From the NCBI RefSeq assembly GCF_900112685.1, contig NZ_FOMS01000002.1, positions 310,001-374,000 on the forward strand: a stretch of 64,000 nt of DNA, given 5' to 3'. The notes below the pieces were generated by a model, which was not told the origin of the DNA, did not search any database, and worked only from the letters and a program-made list of their open reading frames with translations. Made by a program: the position numbers and the translations under genes. Shown piece after piece: positions 47,999 to 58,501 of the stretch. The stretch is from Roseivivax sediminis (GTDB lineage: Bacteria; Pseudomonadota; Alphaproteobacteria; Rhodobacterales; Rhodobacteraceae). Numbering within the stretch: the first letter of the stretch is position 1; each line of letters starts with the position of its first letter.

Positions 47999-48619
47999 GT
48001 GAGTTCCGCATCCCCGAGCGCGGCGCCCGAGGCGGCGCCCGTGACGACGCTGGGCGAGCTTCTGGCGCGCATCCGCCCCGATCCGGACGAGGATACGGTG
48101 TCGGTGGGGGACATCCTGCGCAAGGTCGGCGATCGGTCCTTTACCGCGGTGATCCTGGTGCCGGCGCTGATCCTCGTGTCGCCGGTGTCGGGTATCCCCG
48201 GAACCCCGACGATCGGCGCGCTGATCATCCTGCTGGCCGTCGGCCAGGCGTTGACGCGGCGCGACCACCTGTGGCTGCCGGGGTTCGTCACGCGGCGCCG
48301 TATCGGGGCGGCGCGGCTGCGCCAGGGGCTCGATTTCCTGCGCCGGCCCGTCGCCTGGATCGACCGGCACAGCCGCAACCGCTGGCGGGTGCTCACCTTC
48401 GGGCCGATGCGGACGCTGGCGCAGGTGATGATCGCGTTCACCGCGTTGACCTGGCCGGCGCTGGAGCTTCTGCCCTTCTTCACCTCGTTCGGCGCGGCGG
48501 CGGTGTCGCTGTTCGCCATCGGCCTTCTGATCCGCGACGGACTCTACATCGTCGGGGGCTACGTCATGGTCGGCGCGGCGTTCGGCGTGGCGTTCGCGAT
48601 CTGGCAGGGCCTCGTCTGA
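47999..48619 (+). CDS. ExoD-family membrane protein
   Basis: The 206-residue protein has several hydrophobic segments (about 48–85 and 135–205) and the family stretch FGPMRTLAQVMIAFTALTWPALELLPF. ExoD was found in Sinorhizobium through an exopolysaccharide and alkali-sensitivity phenotype; the molecular role is unclear. It starts with GTG at 47999 after a strong AGGAGGAG. It converges on the glycosyltransferase gene, 12 nt away. Confidence 0.86.
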   Translation: MSSASPSAAPEAAPVTTLGELLARIRPDPDEDTVSVGDILRKVGDRSFTAVILVPALILVSPVSGIPGTPTIGALIILLAVGQALTRRDHLWLPGFVTRRRIGAARLRQGLDFLRRPVAWIDRHSRNRWRVLTFGPMRTLAQVMIAFTALTWPALELLPFFTSFGAAAVSLFAIGLLIRDGLYIVGGYVMVGAAFGVAFAIWQGLV

Positions 48620-48631
48620 GCGGCGGCGTAC

Positions 48632-49891
48632 TCAGTCGATGACCGGCCGCGGCTCCAGCGTGGCGAGGCGTTCGACCCAGGCGACATGCTCGGGCAGGCA
48701 CACCGTGCGCAGGTCGTAGTTCTGCTGCACGAAGGCGCGGGCGTTCCGGCCAAGCCGGGCGCGCGTCTCCGGGTCGTCGAGCAAGGCGCAGAGCCGGTCG
48801 ACAAGCGCCTCGCGGTCGAAGAAATCGACCATCCAGCCGGTCTCGTCCTCGGTCAGCACCTCGCGCACGGGGCGGGTATCGGAGGCGAGGATCGCGCATT
48901 CGGCGCTCATCGCCTCGAGCAGCGACCACGACAGAACGAAGGGGTAGGTCAGGTACACGTGGGCCTGGCTGACCTGCATCATCGCAAGGAAGCGGTCGTA
49001 GGGCACGCGGCCGAGGTAATGCACTCGCGCCCAGTCTGCGTCGGGGATCTGGCCGCGGACCTCGTCGATGAAGATCTGTTTCCAGGTCTTGCCGTCTGGC
49101 GCCTTGGCGCCGTAGCTGACCTCGTCCCCGCCCAGCATCACGACATGGGCGTTCGGGCGGCGGCGCAGGATCTCGGGCAGCGCACGCATGAAGACGTGGT
49201 AGCCGCGATAGGGTTCGAGGTTGCGGTTGATGAAGGTGATCACCTCGTCGTCGCGGGTCAGCACGCGTCCGTCGGTGACCTCGAGCCGGGCGTCCGGGTT
49301 CGGTTTCACCTCGTCGGTGAAGATACCGTCATGGGTAACGGTGATCCGGTCCTGCCAGCGTTCGGGAAACGTCGAGGCCTGAAAGCGGGTCGGGCTGACG
49401 CCGGCATCCATGATCTCTTCGTGGATGCGGTTGTTGAGGTTCTTCAGGCGGATGCGCATCGCGTCGAGATCCGGCGTCCCGCGGTCGAACTCGGGGTCGA
49501 AGCGGGCGAATTCCTCGGTCGTGAGGTGGTAAAGTTCGCAGTAGAGGCCGAGCCGGGCGTTCGGCCAGACGTCCTTGAGGAACATGCTCTCGCCCCAGCC
49601 GTGATGGGCGAGGATCACGTCGGGGGCGAAGCCGCGCGCCTTGAGCTCCAGCGCGCCCTGGTAGCAGGAGGTGCCGCGCAGGATCTTGGTCTCGAAATCC
49701 TGCAGCCAGGGATGGATGCCGCGGGTGGAGTTGCCCTTGATCTTGTAGGGCAGGACCTTCACGCCCTTCCAGTTGGTCGGCTTGTCGACCTTGGGCGTGA
49801 GCGAGGCGACCTCATGCCCGCGCTTCACCAGTGCGGGGGCCAGGTACTTGTACTGGCCCGGAAAATTCTGGTGGATGATGAGGATCTTCAC
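48632..49891 (-). CDS. Glycosyltransferase, GT4-type
   Basis: The 419-residue GT-B-fold protein has an N-terminal MKILIIHQNFPGQYKYLAPALVKRG and a C-terminal donor-binding part with FVLSWSLLEAMSAECAILAS and a late DNETGW-like EDETGWMVDFF. The enzyme would transfer a sugar to a cell-surface glycan; donor and acceptor cannot be told. Members with this start are common in Rhodobacterales beside surface-glycan or S-layer/RTX genes. It lies downstream of the RTX protein gene, with a terminator between. Confidence 0.87.
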   Translation of the reverse strand: MKILIIHQNFPGQYKYLAPALVKRGHEVASLTPKVDKPTNWKGVKVLPYKIKGNSTRGIHPWLQDFETKILRGTSCYQGALELKARGFAPDVILAHHGWGESMFLKDVWPNARLGLYCELYHLTTEEFARFDPEFDRGTPDLDAMRIRLKNLNNRIHEEIMDAGVSPTRFQASTFPERWQDRITVTHDGIFTDEVKPNPDARLEVTDGRVLTRDDEVITFINRNLEPYRGYHVFMRALPEILRRRPNAHVVMLGGDEVSYGAKAPDGKTWKQIFIDEVRGQIPDADWARVHYLGRVPYDRFLAMMQVSQAHVYLTYPFVLSWSLLEAMSAECAILASDTRPVREVLTEDETGWMVDFFDREALVDRLCALLDDPETRARLGRNARAFVQQNYDLRTVCLPEHVAWVERLATLEPRPVID

Positions 49892-49942
49892 CGCTGCCGC
49901 CCCTTGCCCCGTGCGCTTGCCCGAGGGTCATGCCACATCGGA

Positions 49943-49979
49943 CCGGAAAGGGAAACGCCCGGGCGGTGCCGCCCGGGCG
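49943..49979 (-). terminator. Terminator of the first RTX gene
   Basis: On the minus strand an inverted repeat (CGCCCGGGC at 49971–49979 and its partner at 49956–49964, with a 6-nt loop) is followed by GTTTCCCTTTCC. It starts 14 nt after the stop codon of the RTX gene at 49993. Confidence 0.65.
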
Positions 49980-49992
49980 CGGGCGTTGCGGA

Positions 49993-51882
49993 TCAGATGA
50001 AGATGAAATCTCCGACGCCGAGATCTTCCGCGGCGATGCCTGCGATCTCGATGGTGTGGCCGCCGTAGGTCAGGCGCGCGCCGGCGACTTCGCCGTCGAA
50101 GGCGAAATACGTGATGTCGAGCGCCTCGATCCGTTCCTGCGTGTTGTTGCCCGAGATCCCGCGCAGGCGCAGCACGTCCTCGCCATCGTCGAAATCGTAG
50201 ATCCGGTCGACCTCTCCGTCGGTGAAACCGTTGAAGACGAACACGTCTGCGCCGGCCTGGCCGTACATGTGATCGTTGCCTTCGCCACCGTTGATCGTGT
50301 CGTTTCCACTGCCGCCGAGAATCGTGTCGTTGCGGCCACCCCCGGCAAGGAAATCGTCGCCGTTGCCGCCGCCGATCAGGTCGTTGCCTTCGCCGCCTCC
50401 GATCGAGTCGTCGCCGTCATGACCGGCGAGAATGTCCATTCCGGTCCCGCCGCCGAGATTGTCGTTGCCGTCGCCATCCGAGACTGTGTCGTCGCCGTAG
50501 CTACCGCCGATCACGTCGTCGCCGGCTTCGCCGAAGATCACGTCGTCGCCGGGACCGCCGCTGATCACGTCGTCTTCCAGCCCGCCATTGACGGAATCGT
50601 CGCCGCGTCCGGCCCCGATTGTGTCACGGCCGGCGCCCGCGACGATCTTGTCGTCGCCGAAGCCGCCGCCGATCATGTCGTTTCCGTTGCCGCCGGAGAT
50701 GGTGTCGTTGCCGTCACCTCCGGCGATCAGGTCCCAACCGTCGCCGCCCGAGATCATGTCGTCGCCGCCGCCGCCATTGAGCGTGTCGTCGGTCGGGGGT
50801 CCGCCGATGACGTTGTCGGCGTCGTCACCGATGACGCGGCGCCCTTCGCCGCCGGGGGGCATTCCGGGATTGCCGGTATTGCCGCCCTCGGAATGCATCG
50901 GCAGCGCCTGCACGATCTCGGACGGCGGATTGACGTTCCGCACCGGCTCCGTCGGAGGGGGTGGGCCGTCCGGTTCGGCCGGCTCCTCCGGCCCGTCCGG
51001 CAGCGGGTCCTGTTCCACTTCCACGAGGCCGTTTGCGGTCAGCTCGAACGTGCCGTCGGTGAACTCGAACAGCTCCATCCCGTGCAGTGTGCTGACATGC
51101 GGACCGAGGGTGATCTGCATGGCGGCGCCCGCCATTGCGACCTCCACCGCTGTCGAGGGGAGGTTTACCACCAGCGTGTCGGTGCCGGTGCCGCCGAAAA
51201 TCGCATTGTTGCCGCCGCCGAGGTGAATCCTGTCGTCGCCGCCGTGGCCGCGGATCGTGTCGTCGCCGCCGCCGGCCGCGATCCGGTCGGCAAACGCGGT
51301 ACCGCGCACGGTGTCGGCCGCGGTCGTGCCTTCTATGAGCGGGGGGCCCCCGGGATCTTTCGCCTGGCCGAACCAGACGTTGTAATAATTGCCGTAGCGG
51401 ATCGGGCCGCTTTCCACGCGCTCGTTCATCTCCACCCCGATGCCGATGGCGCCCCAGCTGATGCCGGTCCAGGGGCCGGCATTGCGGATGACGATGTCGT
51501 GGCCGGGGGATTGTTTCCATCCCGCCAGCGCCCGTTCGACATCAGGTTGGCCGTAGGCGGTGATTTCGTAACCGGGGTCGTTGTAGCCCGATTGCAGCCG
51601 CTGCGGTGCGTTCGTCATCGCTCCCGGCGTGCTGCCGTCGGACATGTACGGCCGGTCGGACCAGCTGTGCAGGTTCGCACCCTCTGGCAGGCCGGTGCCC
51701 GGGACCTCGATGTTGTGATACTGATCGAGCGAATGACGCCCGGCGGTCAGCGTCAGGCCGCCGGACAGGGGGATAGCCGGCAACCCCTGTTCCGCGCGGT
51801 ATTCCATGATCAGATGGTACAGATCGAGCTCGACCAGACTCAGGTTATCGGCCGAGGTCGGTGCATAGATATTAATTGGCAT
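49993..51882 (-). CDS. CAP-domain protein with RTX calcium-binding repeats (first of pair)
   Basis: The 629-residue acidic protein starts with a CAP/SCP-like domain (about residues 12–175; H50, H56, and the W-x2-SPGHDIVI signature at 122–132). A short RTX block follows (about 185–235), then a beta region, a Pro-rich linker (about 290–345) and a long run of GGxGxDxx nonapeptide repeats (about 355–545). The C-terminus ends in DFIFI. There is no N-terminal signal, as expected for type I secretion by a C-terminal signal. No type I secretion genes are in the window. The role could be adhesion or surface modification. Confidence 0.85.
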   Translation of the reverse strand: MPINIYAPTSADNLSLVELDLYHLIMEYRAEQGLPAIPLSGGLTLTAGRHSLDQYHNIEVPGTGLPEGANLHSWSDRPYMSDGSTPGAMTNAPQRLQSGYNDPGYEITAYGQPDVERALAGWKQSPGHDIVIRNAGPWTGISWGAIGIGVEMNERVESGPIRYGNYYNVWFGQAKDPGGPPLIEGTTAADTVRGTAFADRIAAGGGDDTIRGHGGDDRIHLGGGNNAIFGGTGTDTLVVNLPSTAVEVAMAGAAMQITLGPHVSTLHGMELFEFTDGTFELTANGLVEVEQDPLPDGPEEPAEPDGPPPPTEPVRNVNPPSEIVQALPMHSEGGNTGNPGMPPGGEGRRVIGDDADNVIGGPPTDDTLNGGGGDDMISGGDGWDLIAGGDGNDTISGGNGNDMIGGGFGDDKIVAGAGRDTIGAGRGDDSVNGGLEDDVISGGPGDDVIFGEAGDDVIGGSYGDDTVSDGDGNDNLGGGTGMDILAGHDGDDSIGGGEGNDLIGGGNGDDFLAGGGRNDTILGGSGNDTINGGEGNDHMYGQAGADVFVFNGFTDGEVDRIYDFDDGEDVLRLRGISGNNTQERIEALDITYFAFDGEVAGARLTYGGHTIEIAGIAAEDLGVGDFIFI

Positions 51883-52006
51883 TCAGACTTGAGCCCATCC
51901 CAGTGCTGTCGCAGTCTCACTACAATAGACACCTTAACGGCGTCCAAGCATTCTGGGATTTTAATGAGCAATGCGGCGAGAATCGGGACTCGAAGCAATA
52001 CTTCGC

Positions 52007-53977
52007 TCAGATGAACAGAAAGTCATCCAGTGTGAGGTCAGCGACGCGCACGTTCTCCAGCAGGATCAACTGGCCGTCATAGGACAAGATTGCGCCCTCG
52101 ACGGTGTCCGTCGGGGTGAGCGCTGCCACTTTGCCGACGAGTCCGCTGCCCGGGGCATTGTCGATGCCGGTGAGGCGCAGCCGGTCCAGTCCGGGTTCGA
52201 AATCGGTGACGATATCGGCTTCGCCGGAAATTAGATCGTTCCAAATGAATATATCGGCGCCGGTGCCCCCCGACAAGATATCGTTGCCCGCGCCACCATT
52301 GATCGAATCGGCGCCCGCCTGTCCGAAGATCGTGTCGTCGCGGCCCCCGCCGGCAAGGAAGTCGTCGCCGCTGCCGCCGTCTATGGAATCGTCGCCCTCG
52401 CCGCCGCCGACGGCATCGTCCCCGTCATGCGCGGCGATGACGTCCTGCCCGGTGCCGCCGCCGAGGCTGTCGTCCCCGAAGCCGCCCGAGACGATGTCGT
52501 CGTTGAAGCCCGCCCCCGAGGTGTCGTTGCCGGCCCCGCCGAAGATCGTGTCGTTGCCCTGGCCGCCGTTGACGATGTCGTCGCCCGCCTCGCCGTTCAC
52601 GAAGTCCTCGCCGCGGCCGGCGCCGATCGTGTCGTTGCCGGTGCCGCCGAGGAGGCTGTCGTCGCCGAAGCCGCCGCCCACGTTGTCGGCGCCGGCCCCG
52701 GCTATCACCGTGTCGTTGCCGTCCGCGGCGGCGATCTCGTCGTCCCCGCCCCGGCCCAGAAGCGAATCGTTGCCGCCCCGGCCGGCGAGCGTGTCGTCGC
52801 CGTCGGTGCCGTCGAGGATGTCCGCGACCTCGGTGCCGATGCGCCGTACGCCTGAGGGCGCCGGCGGCGTCTCTTCCACGTCGGTCACGGTGATTGTGGC
52901 GTCGACCGCTACCTCCGGGCCGCGGATCTCCACGTCGTAGACGTTGTCGCCATCGGTGTCCTCCGGGGCCTCGAAATCCGGGGTGGCGGCAAAGCGTAGT
53001 GCGGTGCCATCCAGGACGAAGGCGGCGGCATCGGCGCCCGACAGCGTCAGCGTGCCGCCGGTGAAGGAGACGGAGAGCACCGCGTCGGTCCGGCCCTCGG
53101 CGTAACCGACGGTCCGGACGTCCGGTGCGGGCGCCTCGGCGATACCGTCGAGCTTGGTGTTCGCCGCGTCCATGGTCACCGTCTCGACGATTTCCGCTGC
53201 CAGCGCGCCGCCGGCGAAGGTCACGGTATAGTCGCCCTCCGGCAGCGGCATCTGGTAGCCGCCCGCCGCCCGGGTCGTGGTGGTGAATTCGCCGACCGCG
53301 CCCGCGGCCGTCACTGTGACCCCGCCGAGCCCCTCGCCGATGTCGTAGACATCGTCGCCGTCCGCATCCTCGATCACCACGCCGAGGAGCTGCGGCGCGT
53401 AATCGGCGCGGTTGCCGAAGACCTGCGTGACCACGAGCGGGCCGATCTCTTCGCTGTCGCCGGCCGGCTTGACGGAGATGCCCAGCTCGACCCGGCGGTC
53501 GTTCATTATCGCGTCGCGGTGGCCCGGCGGATCCTGAATGCCGGTCTCGGTGGTCCGGCTCCAGTCGATGAAGAAGGCGGCGTGAATATGCGCGTCGCCG
53601 CGCCCCGAGGCGTAGACATTCTCGCTCACCCCGGTCCAGTCGTAGCCGGCGGCGATGACGCGGTCGACCGCGCGGCTGCCGCCCGGTCCCGCGTGCCCCT
53701 GATCGTCGATCGCGATCTGGTGGTCGGTCTGCACCTCCGCCGCCTGTGACAGAAGATCGTTCCAGGCCAGCGGCGGCACCGGGTCGAGCGCGGCGAGCTG
53801 CGCTTCGAGCACGGTCATGTTCACCTCGCGAGAGCGGATCGCGGCGGTCGCGTCCGGGTCGAGGGTGGTGCGTGTGGCGGCGTCGAGGATCAGCCGGTCG
53901 AACTCTCCGCCCGGGTCGGTCCGGGCCCGGTTGATGAGTTCCAGAAGGGATTGCTCCAGTGCGGTGGGTTCGGGCAT
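52007..53977 (-). CDS. CAP-domain protein with RTX calcium-binding repeats (second of pair)
   Basis: The 656-residue protein has an N-terminal CAP domain (about residues 5–190; SEN at 118–120 and [11 protein letters not shown] at 149–159), an SdrD/CNA-B-like domain (about 198–275), a cadherin-like segment (about 310–390) and RTX nonapeptide repeats (about 400–590). It ends DDFLFI, like its neighbour. It is thus a calcium-dependent, probably type I secreted protein. I chose the ATG at 53977; the longer frame overlaps the leuS region and lacks similarity. The pair shares layout but the CAP domains differ, so this is an old duplication or domain shuffling. Confidence 0.85.
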   Translation of the reverse strand: MPEPTALEQSLLELINRARTDPGGEFDRLILDAATRTTLDPDATAAIRSREVNMTVLEAQLAALDPVPPLAWNDLLSQAAEVQTDHQIAIDDQGHAGPGGSRAVDRVIAAGYDWTGVSENVYASGRGDAHIHAAFFIDWSRTTETGIQDPPGHRDAIMNDRRVELGISVKPAGDSEEIGPLVVTQVFGNRADYAPQLLGVVIEDADGDDVYDIGEGLGGVTVTAAGAVGEFTTTTRAAGGYQMPLPEGDYTVTFAGGALAAEIVETVTMDAANTKLDGIAEAPAPDVRTVGYAEGRTDAVLSVSFTGGTLTLSGADAAAFVLDGTALRFAATPDFEAPEDTDGDNVYDVEIRGPEVAVDATITVTDVEETPPAPSGVRRIGTEVADILDGTDGDDTLAGRGGNDSLLGRGGDDEIAAADGNDTVIAGAGADNVGGGFGDDSLLGGTGNDTIGAGRGEDFVNGEAGDDIVNGGQGNDTIFGGAGNDTSGAGFNDDIVSGGFGDDSLGGGTGQDVIAAHDGDDAVGGGEGDDSIDGGSGDDFLAGGGRDDTIFGQAGADSINGGAGNDILSGGTGADIFIWNDLISGEADIVTDFEPGLDRLRLTGIDNAPGSGLVGKVAALTPTDTVEGAILSYDGQLILLENVRVADLTLDDFLFI

Positions 53978-54153
53978 GGTCCGTCTCGCGGGGATCTTTC
54001 GGGTCTGACGGCCAGAATACAGCGCGCCAGGGGCCTGTGAAGGCGGGAATACCCCCAGTCGCCGCGGCCCGAGGCTCTGGACGTGCCGGTCCTCCCCGCT
54101 TATCACCGCCGCGACCGACACATGCCCGTCAGAGGCCGAAGGGGAGCGCCCGA

Positions 54154-56847
54154 ATGTCCCGCTACACGCCCGCCGAGATCGAGCCGAAATGGCAGAAGGC
54201 CTGGGACGAGGCCCTGACCTTCAAGGCCGAACGCAAGAACGGCAAGCCGAAATACTACGTGCTGGAGATGTTCCCCTACCCGTCGGGGCGCATCCATATC
54301 GGCCACGTGCGCAACTACACGATGGGCGACGTGGTGGCGCGCTACAAGCGCGCGACCGGCCACAACGTGCTGCACCCGATGGGCTTCGACGCCTTCGGGA
54401 TGCCGGCGGAGAACGCCGCGATGGCGTCGGGGGGCCATCCCAAGACCTGGACCTACGACAACATCGACACGATGGTCGAACAGATGAAGCCGCTGGGCCT
54501 GTCGCTCGACTGGTCGCGCATGTTCGCCACCTGCGATCCGGAGTATTACGGCCAGCAGCAGGCGCTGTTCCTCGATTTCCTCGAACAGGGCATGGTCTAC
54601 CGCAAGAACGCGGTGGTGAACTGGGACCCGGTGGACATGACCGTGCTCGCCAACGAGCAGGTCGAGGAGGGGCGCGGCTGGCGCTCCGGCGCGCTGGTGG
54701 AGCGGCGCGAGCTGACGCAGTGGTTCTTCCGCATCTCCGACTTTGCCGAGGATCTGCTGGAGGCGCTGGACGGGCTCGACGACTGGCCCGCGAAGGTCAA
54801 GACGATGCAGGCCAACTGGATCGGCCGCTCGCGGGGCCTGCAATTCGCCTTCTCGACCACCGACGCGCCCGAGGGGCACGACCGGATCGAGGTCTACACG
54901 ACGCGGCCCGACACGCTTCTGGGCGCCTCCTTCGTCGGCATCTCGCCCGACCATCCGCTCGCCCGGCAGCTCGAGCGCGACAGCGAGGAGGTCGCCGCCT
55001 TCTGCGCCGAGTGCCGCCGCACCGGCACCTCGGAGGAAGAGCTCGAGACCGCCGAGAAGAAGGGCTACGACACCGGCATCACCGTGCGCCACCCCTTCGA
55101 CACGAGCTGGGAGCTGCCGGTCTACATCGCCAACTTCATCCTGATGGATTACGGCACCGGCGCGGTGTTCGGCTGCCCCGCGCACGATGCCCGCGACCTC
55201 GAGTTCGCGCGCAAGTACGACCTGCCGGTCAGCTCGGTCTTCGTGCCGGCGATGGGCGAGGAAGGCACCTACATCCTGCCCGAGGACGGCGGCCCGGCCT
55301 ACGTGCCGCCCAAGGTGGAGACGGTGCGCTACCTCAAGCCCTTCGCGGGCGAAGAGGCGATGACCGGCGATAGCGGCGTCGATGCCGCCATCGCCTTCTG
55401 CGAAGAGAACGGCGTCGGGCAGGGCGTGACCAAGTATCGCCTCCGCGACTGGGGCCTGTCGCGCCAGCGCTACTGGGGCTGCCCGATCCCGGTGGTGCAT
55501 TGCGACGCCTGCGGCGTGGTGCCCGAGAAAAAGGAGAATCTGCCGGTCGAGCTGCCCGACGACGTCAGCTTCGATCAGCCGGGCAACCCTCTCGACCGGC
55601 ATCCGACCTGGCGCGACGTGGCGTGCCCGTCCTGCGGCGCCCCGGCGAAGCGCGAGACCGACACGATGGACACTTTCGTCGATTCGTCGTGGTATTTCGC
55701 GCGGTTCACCGCGCCGCGCGCCGGCACGCCGACGGACATGGCCGATGCCGAGTACTGGATGAACGTCGACCAGTATATCGGCGGGATCGAACACGCGATC
55801 CTGCACCTGCTGTACGCCCGCTTCTTTTCCCGCGCGATGCACCTGACCGGCCATCTGCCGGAAAAGAGCCGCGAGCCCTTCGATGCGCTCTTCACGCAAG
55901 GGATGGTCACGCACGCGATCTTCCAGACCTATAGGCGGGAAACGCATCCAGATCCGCAACCCGACAAGCTTGTCAGGCACTACCTCTTTCCTGAAGAGGT
56001 GATCACTTTCCAACATGACGGCATTGAAAAAGCGGTTGAAACGGCTTTTGCGGAGAGTCTTGAGGGTGTGGGGGGCCTGAGCTCGGTGCAGGCACTTGCT
56101 GAAGTGCATCGGATTGCCGACATGAACGGCCGTGGCGTGGAAATCATTCCCTCGGCCAAGATGTCGAAGTCCAAGAAGAACGTGGTCGATCCGGTCTCGA
56201 TCATCTCGCAATACGGCGCCGACACCGCGCGCTGGTTCGTGCTGTCCGACAGCCCGCCCGAGCGGGACGTGGAATGGACCGCCTCTGGCGCGGAGGCCGC
56301 GCATCGCCACCTCTCGCGCGTCTTCCGCATCGCGGCCGAGGCGGCCCGGGCCGAAGACGCCCCGCAAGGGTCGGATGAGGTCCTCCTGCGCGAGATGCAC
56401 AAGACCATCCACGACGTAACGCAGGGGATCGAGAGCTTCGGTTTCAACGCCGGTATCGCGCGCCTCTACGCCTTCACCTCAACCCTGTCGAAATCGGACG
56501 CGGGCGGCGAGGCCAAGCGCGAGGCTGCGCGGACGCTGGCGCAGCTCATGTCGCCCATGACCCCGCACCTCGCGGAAGAGATGTGGTCGATGCTCGGCGG
56601 CGAGGGCCTTGTCGCCGACGCGCCCTGGCCGGTGGCGGACGAGACCATGATGGTCGAGGACACGGTGACCATGCCGATCCAGATCAACGGCAAGCGTCGC
56701 GGCGAGGTCGTGGTGCCCAAGGACATGCCCAAGCCCGAGGTCGAGGAACTGGCGTTGTCGCACCACGCCGTCCTCAAGGCGCTGGATGGCGGCGCGCCCA
56801 AGAAGATCATCGTCGTGCCCGGGCGGATCGTCAATGTCGTGGTGTGA
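54154..56847 (+). CDS. leuS: Leucyl-tRNA synthetase LeuS
   Basis: It charges tRNA-Leu with leucine. The 897-residue protein has HIGH at residues 48–51 (RIHIGHVRN), the editing domain with TTRPDT, the metal-binding cysteine pairs CDACG and CPSCG, and KMSKS at 669–673. KMSKS sits about 50 residues later than in E. coli LeuRS (619–623, 860 residues). The extra sequence lies between [13 protein letters not shown] and [11 protein letters not shown], in DNA of lower GC (55921–56160) than the rest of the gene. GGGGAGCG precedes the ATG. It is followed by lptE with a 14-nt overlap. Confidence 0.96.
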   Translation: MSRYTPAEIEPKWQKAWDEALTFKAERKNGKPKYYVLEMFPYPSGRIHIGHVRNYTMGDVVARYKRATGHNVLHPMGFDAFGMPAENAAMASGGHPKTWTYDNIDTMVEQMKPLGLSLDWSRMFATCDPEYYGQQQALFLDFLEQGMVYRKNAVVNWDPVDMTVLANEQVEEGRGWRSGALVERRELTQWFFRISDFAEDLLEALDGLDDWPAKVKTMQANWIGRSRGLQFAFSTTDAPEGHDRIEVYTTRPDTLLGASFVGISPDHPLARQLERDSEEVAAFCAECRRTGTSEEELETAEKKGYDTGITVRHPFDTSWELPVYIANFILMDYGTGAVFGCPAHDARDLEFARKYDLPVSSVFVPAMGEEGTYILPEDGGPAYVPPKVETVRYLKPFAGEEAMTGDSGVDAAIAFCEENGVGQGVTKYRLRDWGLSRQRYWGCPIPVVHCDACGVVPEKKENLPVELPDDVSFDQPGNPLDRHPTWRDVACPSCGAPAKRETDTMDTFVDSSWYFARFTAPRAGTPTDMADAEYWMNVDQYIGGIEHAILHLLYARFFSRAMHLTGHLPEKSREPFDALFTQGMVTHAIFQTYRRETHPDPQPDKLVRHYLFPEEVITFQHDGIEKAVETAFAESLEGVGGLSSVQALAEVHRIADMNGRGVEIIPSAKMSKSKKNVVDPVSIISQYGADTARWFVLSDSPPERDVEWTASGAEAAHRHLSRVFRIAAEAARAEDAPQGSDEVLLREMHKTIHDVTQGIESFGFNAGIARLYAFTSTLSKSDAGGEAKREAARTLAQLMSPMTPHLAEEMWSMLGGEGLVADAPWPVADETMMVEDTVTMPIQINGKRRGEVVVPKDMPKPEVEELALSHHAVLKALDGGAPKKIIVVPGRIVNVVV

Positions 56848-57331
56848 CCGGCGCTTCGTGATCGCGGGCCTGGGCGCGCTTGCGCTCCTGCCGGCCTGCG
56901 GCTTCTCCCCGGCCTACGGGCCGGGCGGTGCCGCCGGCCGCCTGCAGGGGCAGGTGGCGCTGGACGATCCCGGCAACCGCGCGGCCTACATGCTGCACCG
57001 CCGGATCGAGGACCGGCTCGGACACGCGCCCTCGGGCCGCTACCGCCTGTCGACCTCCATCGACACGTCCGAGACCGATCTCGGCACCACCTCCACCGGC
57101 ACCACCACGCGTTACCAGGTCCTCGGGCAGGTCGATATCCGCCTGCTGGACACCGCCAGCGGCGCGGTGCTGCTGGAGGACCGCGTGGACAGCTTCACCG
57201 GCTATTCCGCAACCGGCTCGAACGTGGCGACGCTCGCCTCCGAACGCGACGCGGAGGAGCGTCTGATGACGCTGCTGGCCGACCGCATCGTCGACCGCCT
57301 GATCGCCGTCGCGCCCGACCTGCCGGCCTGA
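56834..57331 (+). CDS. lptE: LPS-assembly lipoprotein LptE
   Basis: LptE is the outer-membrane lipoprotein plug of the LptD channel that inserts lipopolysaccharide. The 165-residue protein has a lipoprotein signal with lipobox LLPAC (C22), then [10 protein letters not shown], the usual LptE opening. Its gene overlaps the end of leuS by 14 nt and is followed 4 nt later by holA. The order leuS-lptE-holA is a common proteobacterial arrangement, which supports the call. Confidence 0.9.
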   Translation: MSWCDRRFVIAGLGALALLPACGFSPAYGPGGAAGRLQGQVALDDPGNRAAYMLHRRIEDRLGHAPSGRYRLSTSIDTSETDLGTTSTGTTTRYQVLGQVDIRLLDTASGAVLLEDRVDSFTGYSATGSNVATLASERDAEERLMTLLADRIVDRLIAVAPDLPA

Positions 57332-57335
57332 GGCC

Positions 57336-58361
57336 ATGAAGCTTTCGCCCCGCGACGCGCCGGCCTATTTCAAGCGCCCCGACCCGGAGGCCGCGGGCCT
57401 TCTGATCTACGGCGAGGACGCGATGCGCGTGGCCCTGCGGCGGCAGGAGGTGATCGCCGCGCTGATCGGCCCCGAGGGCGAGACCGAGATGCGCCTGACG
57501 CGCATGCCCGGCGGCGATCTGCGCAAGGACCGCGCGGCGCTTCTGGACGCGATCAAGGCGCAGGGTTTCTTCCCCGGCCCGCGCGTCGCTTTCGTCGAGG
57601 ACGCCAATGACAGCGTGTTTCCGGCGATCGAGGCGGCGCTGTCCGAATGGCGCCCCGGCGACGCGCAGATCGTCGTGACGGCGGGCGCGCTCAAGGGCTC
57701 GTCGAAGCTGCGCAAGGCCTTCGAGAACGCGAAGCGCGCCTATGCTACGGGCATCTACAACGACCCGCCCGGCCGCGCCGAGATCGAGGAGACGCTGGCC
57801 AAGGCCGGCCTTGCGAAGATCGACCGCGCGGCCTCCGACGCGCTCTTTGAACTCGCCCGCGAACTCGATCCCGGCGATTTCCGGCAGACGGTGGAGAAGG
57901 TCGCGCTCTACAAGCACGGCGACGAGGCGCCGCTGACCGCCGAAGAGGTCGGGCTGATGGCCCCGGCCACGTCGGACGCGGAGGTGGACGACGTCCTTCA
58001 CGCCGTCGCCGAGGGCCGAGCGGCCGAGGTCGGTCCCGTGATGCAGCGCCTGTCGGGGCAGGGCGTCGCCGCGGTGACGCTGGTGATCTTCGCGCTGCGC
58101 CATTTCCGCGCCCTTCACGCCGCCGCCGCCGATCCGGGCGGGCCAGGGCAGGGCATCGCCCGCCTGCGCCCGCCGGTCTTCGGCCCGCGCCGCGACCGGA
58201 TGCTCCGGCAGGCGCAGGGCTGGGGCATGTTCAAGCTCGAACAGGCGCTGCGAATCCTGACCGAAACCGACCTCGCCCTGCGCTCCGCCGGGCAGCGGGC
58301 CCCGGCGATGGCGCTGGTGGAGCGGGCGTTGATCCGGCTGGCGATGCTGGCGCAGCGCTGA
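57336..58361 (+). CDS. holA: DNA polymerase III delta subunit HolA
   Basis: The delta subunit of the clamp loader opens the beta sliding clamp. The 341-residue protein has the HolA-type layout, with an N-terminal RecA-like part (LLIYGEDAMRVALRRQEVIAAL) and a helical C-terminal collar domain (EQALRILTETDLALRS). It follows lptE by 4 nt in the leuS-lptE-holA unit. Length is normal for the family. Confidence 0.93.
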   Translation: MKLSPRDAPAYFKRPDPEAAGLLIYGEDAMRVALRRQEVIAALIGPEGETEMRLTRMPGGDLRKDRAALLDAIKAQGFFPGPRVAFVEDANDSVFPAIEAALSEWRPGDAQIVVTAGALKGSSKLRKAFENAKRAYATGIYNDPPGRAEIEETLAKAGLAKIDRAASDALFELARELDPGDFRQTVEKVALYKHGDEAPLTAEEVGLMAPATSDAEVDDVLHAVAEGRAAEVGPVMQRLSGQGVAAVTLVIFALRHFRALHAAAADPGGPGQGIARLRPPVFGPRRDRMLRQAQGWGMFKLEQALRILTETDLALRSAGQRAPAMALVERALIRLAMLAQR

Positions 58362-58388
58362 GGCGGTGTCCTGCGTGGCGCGGTTCGG

Positions 58389-58425
58389 CGCCTCCGGCGG
58401 GAGTATTTGGGACGAGAAGAAGCAG
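58389..58425 (+). repeat. Dispersed GAGTATTT-type intergenic element
   Basis: GGCGCCTCCGGCGGGAGTATTT followed by GGGACGAGAAGAAG, just after the holA stop. Its pattern matches elements at 46321–46350 and 60579–60606. Elements of this look are frequent between genes in Rhodobacteraceae genomes, from general knowledge. Confidence 0.55.
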
Positions 58426-58501
58426 GGGGCGGTGCGATGGGCCGTTGCGGCGCGCGGGCGGGCGGCGCAGGGTCCGCCGCAGATGATGAGAGGAGCGAGG
58501 C

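Noticed and set aside
49930-53000. Tandem-repeat DNA resembling a CRISPR or satellite array
   Set aside because: The periodic sequence encodes RTX nonapeptide repeats in frame; there are no identical repeats with unique spacers.
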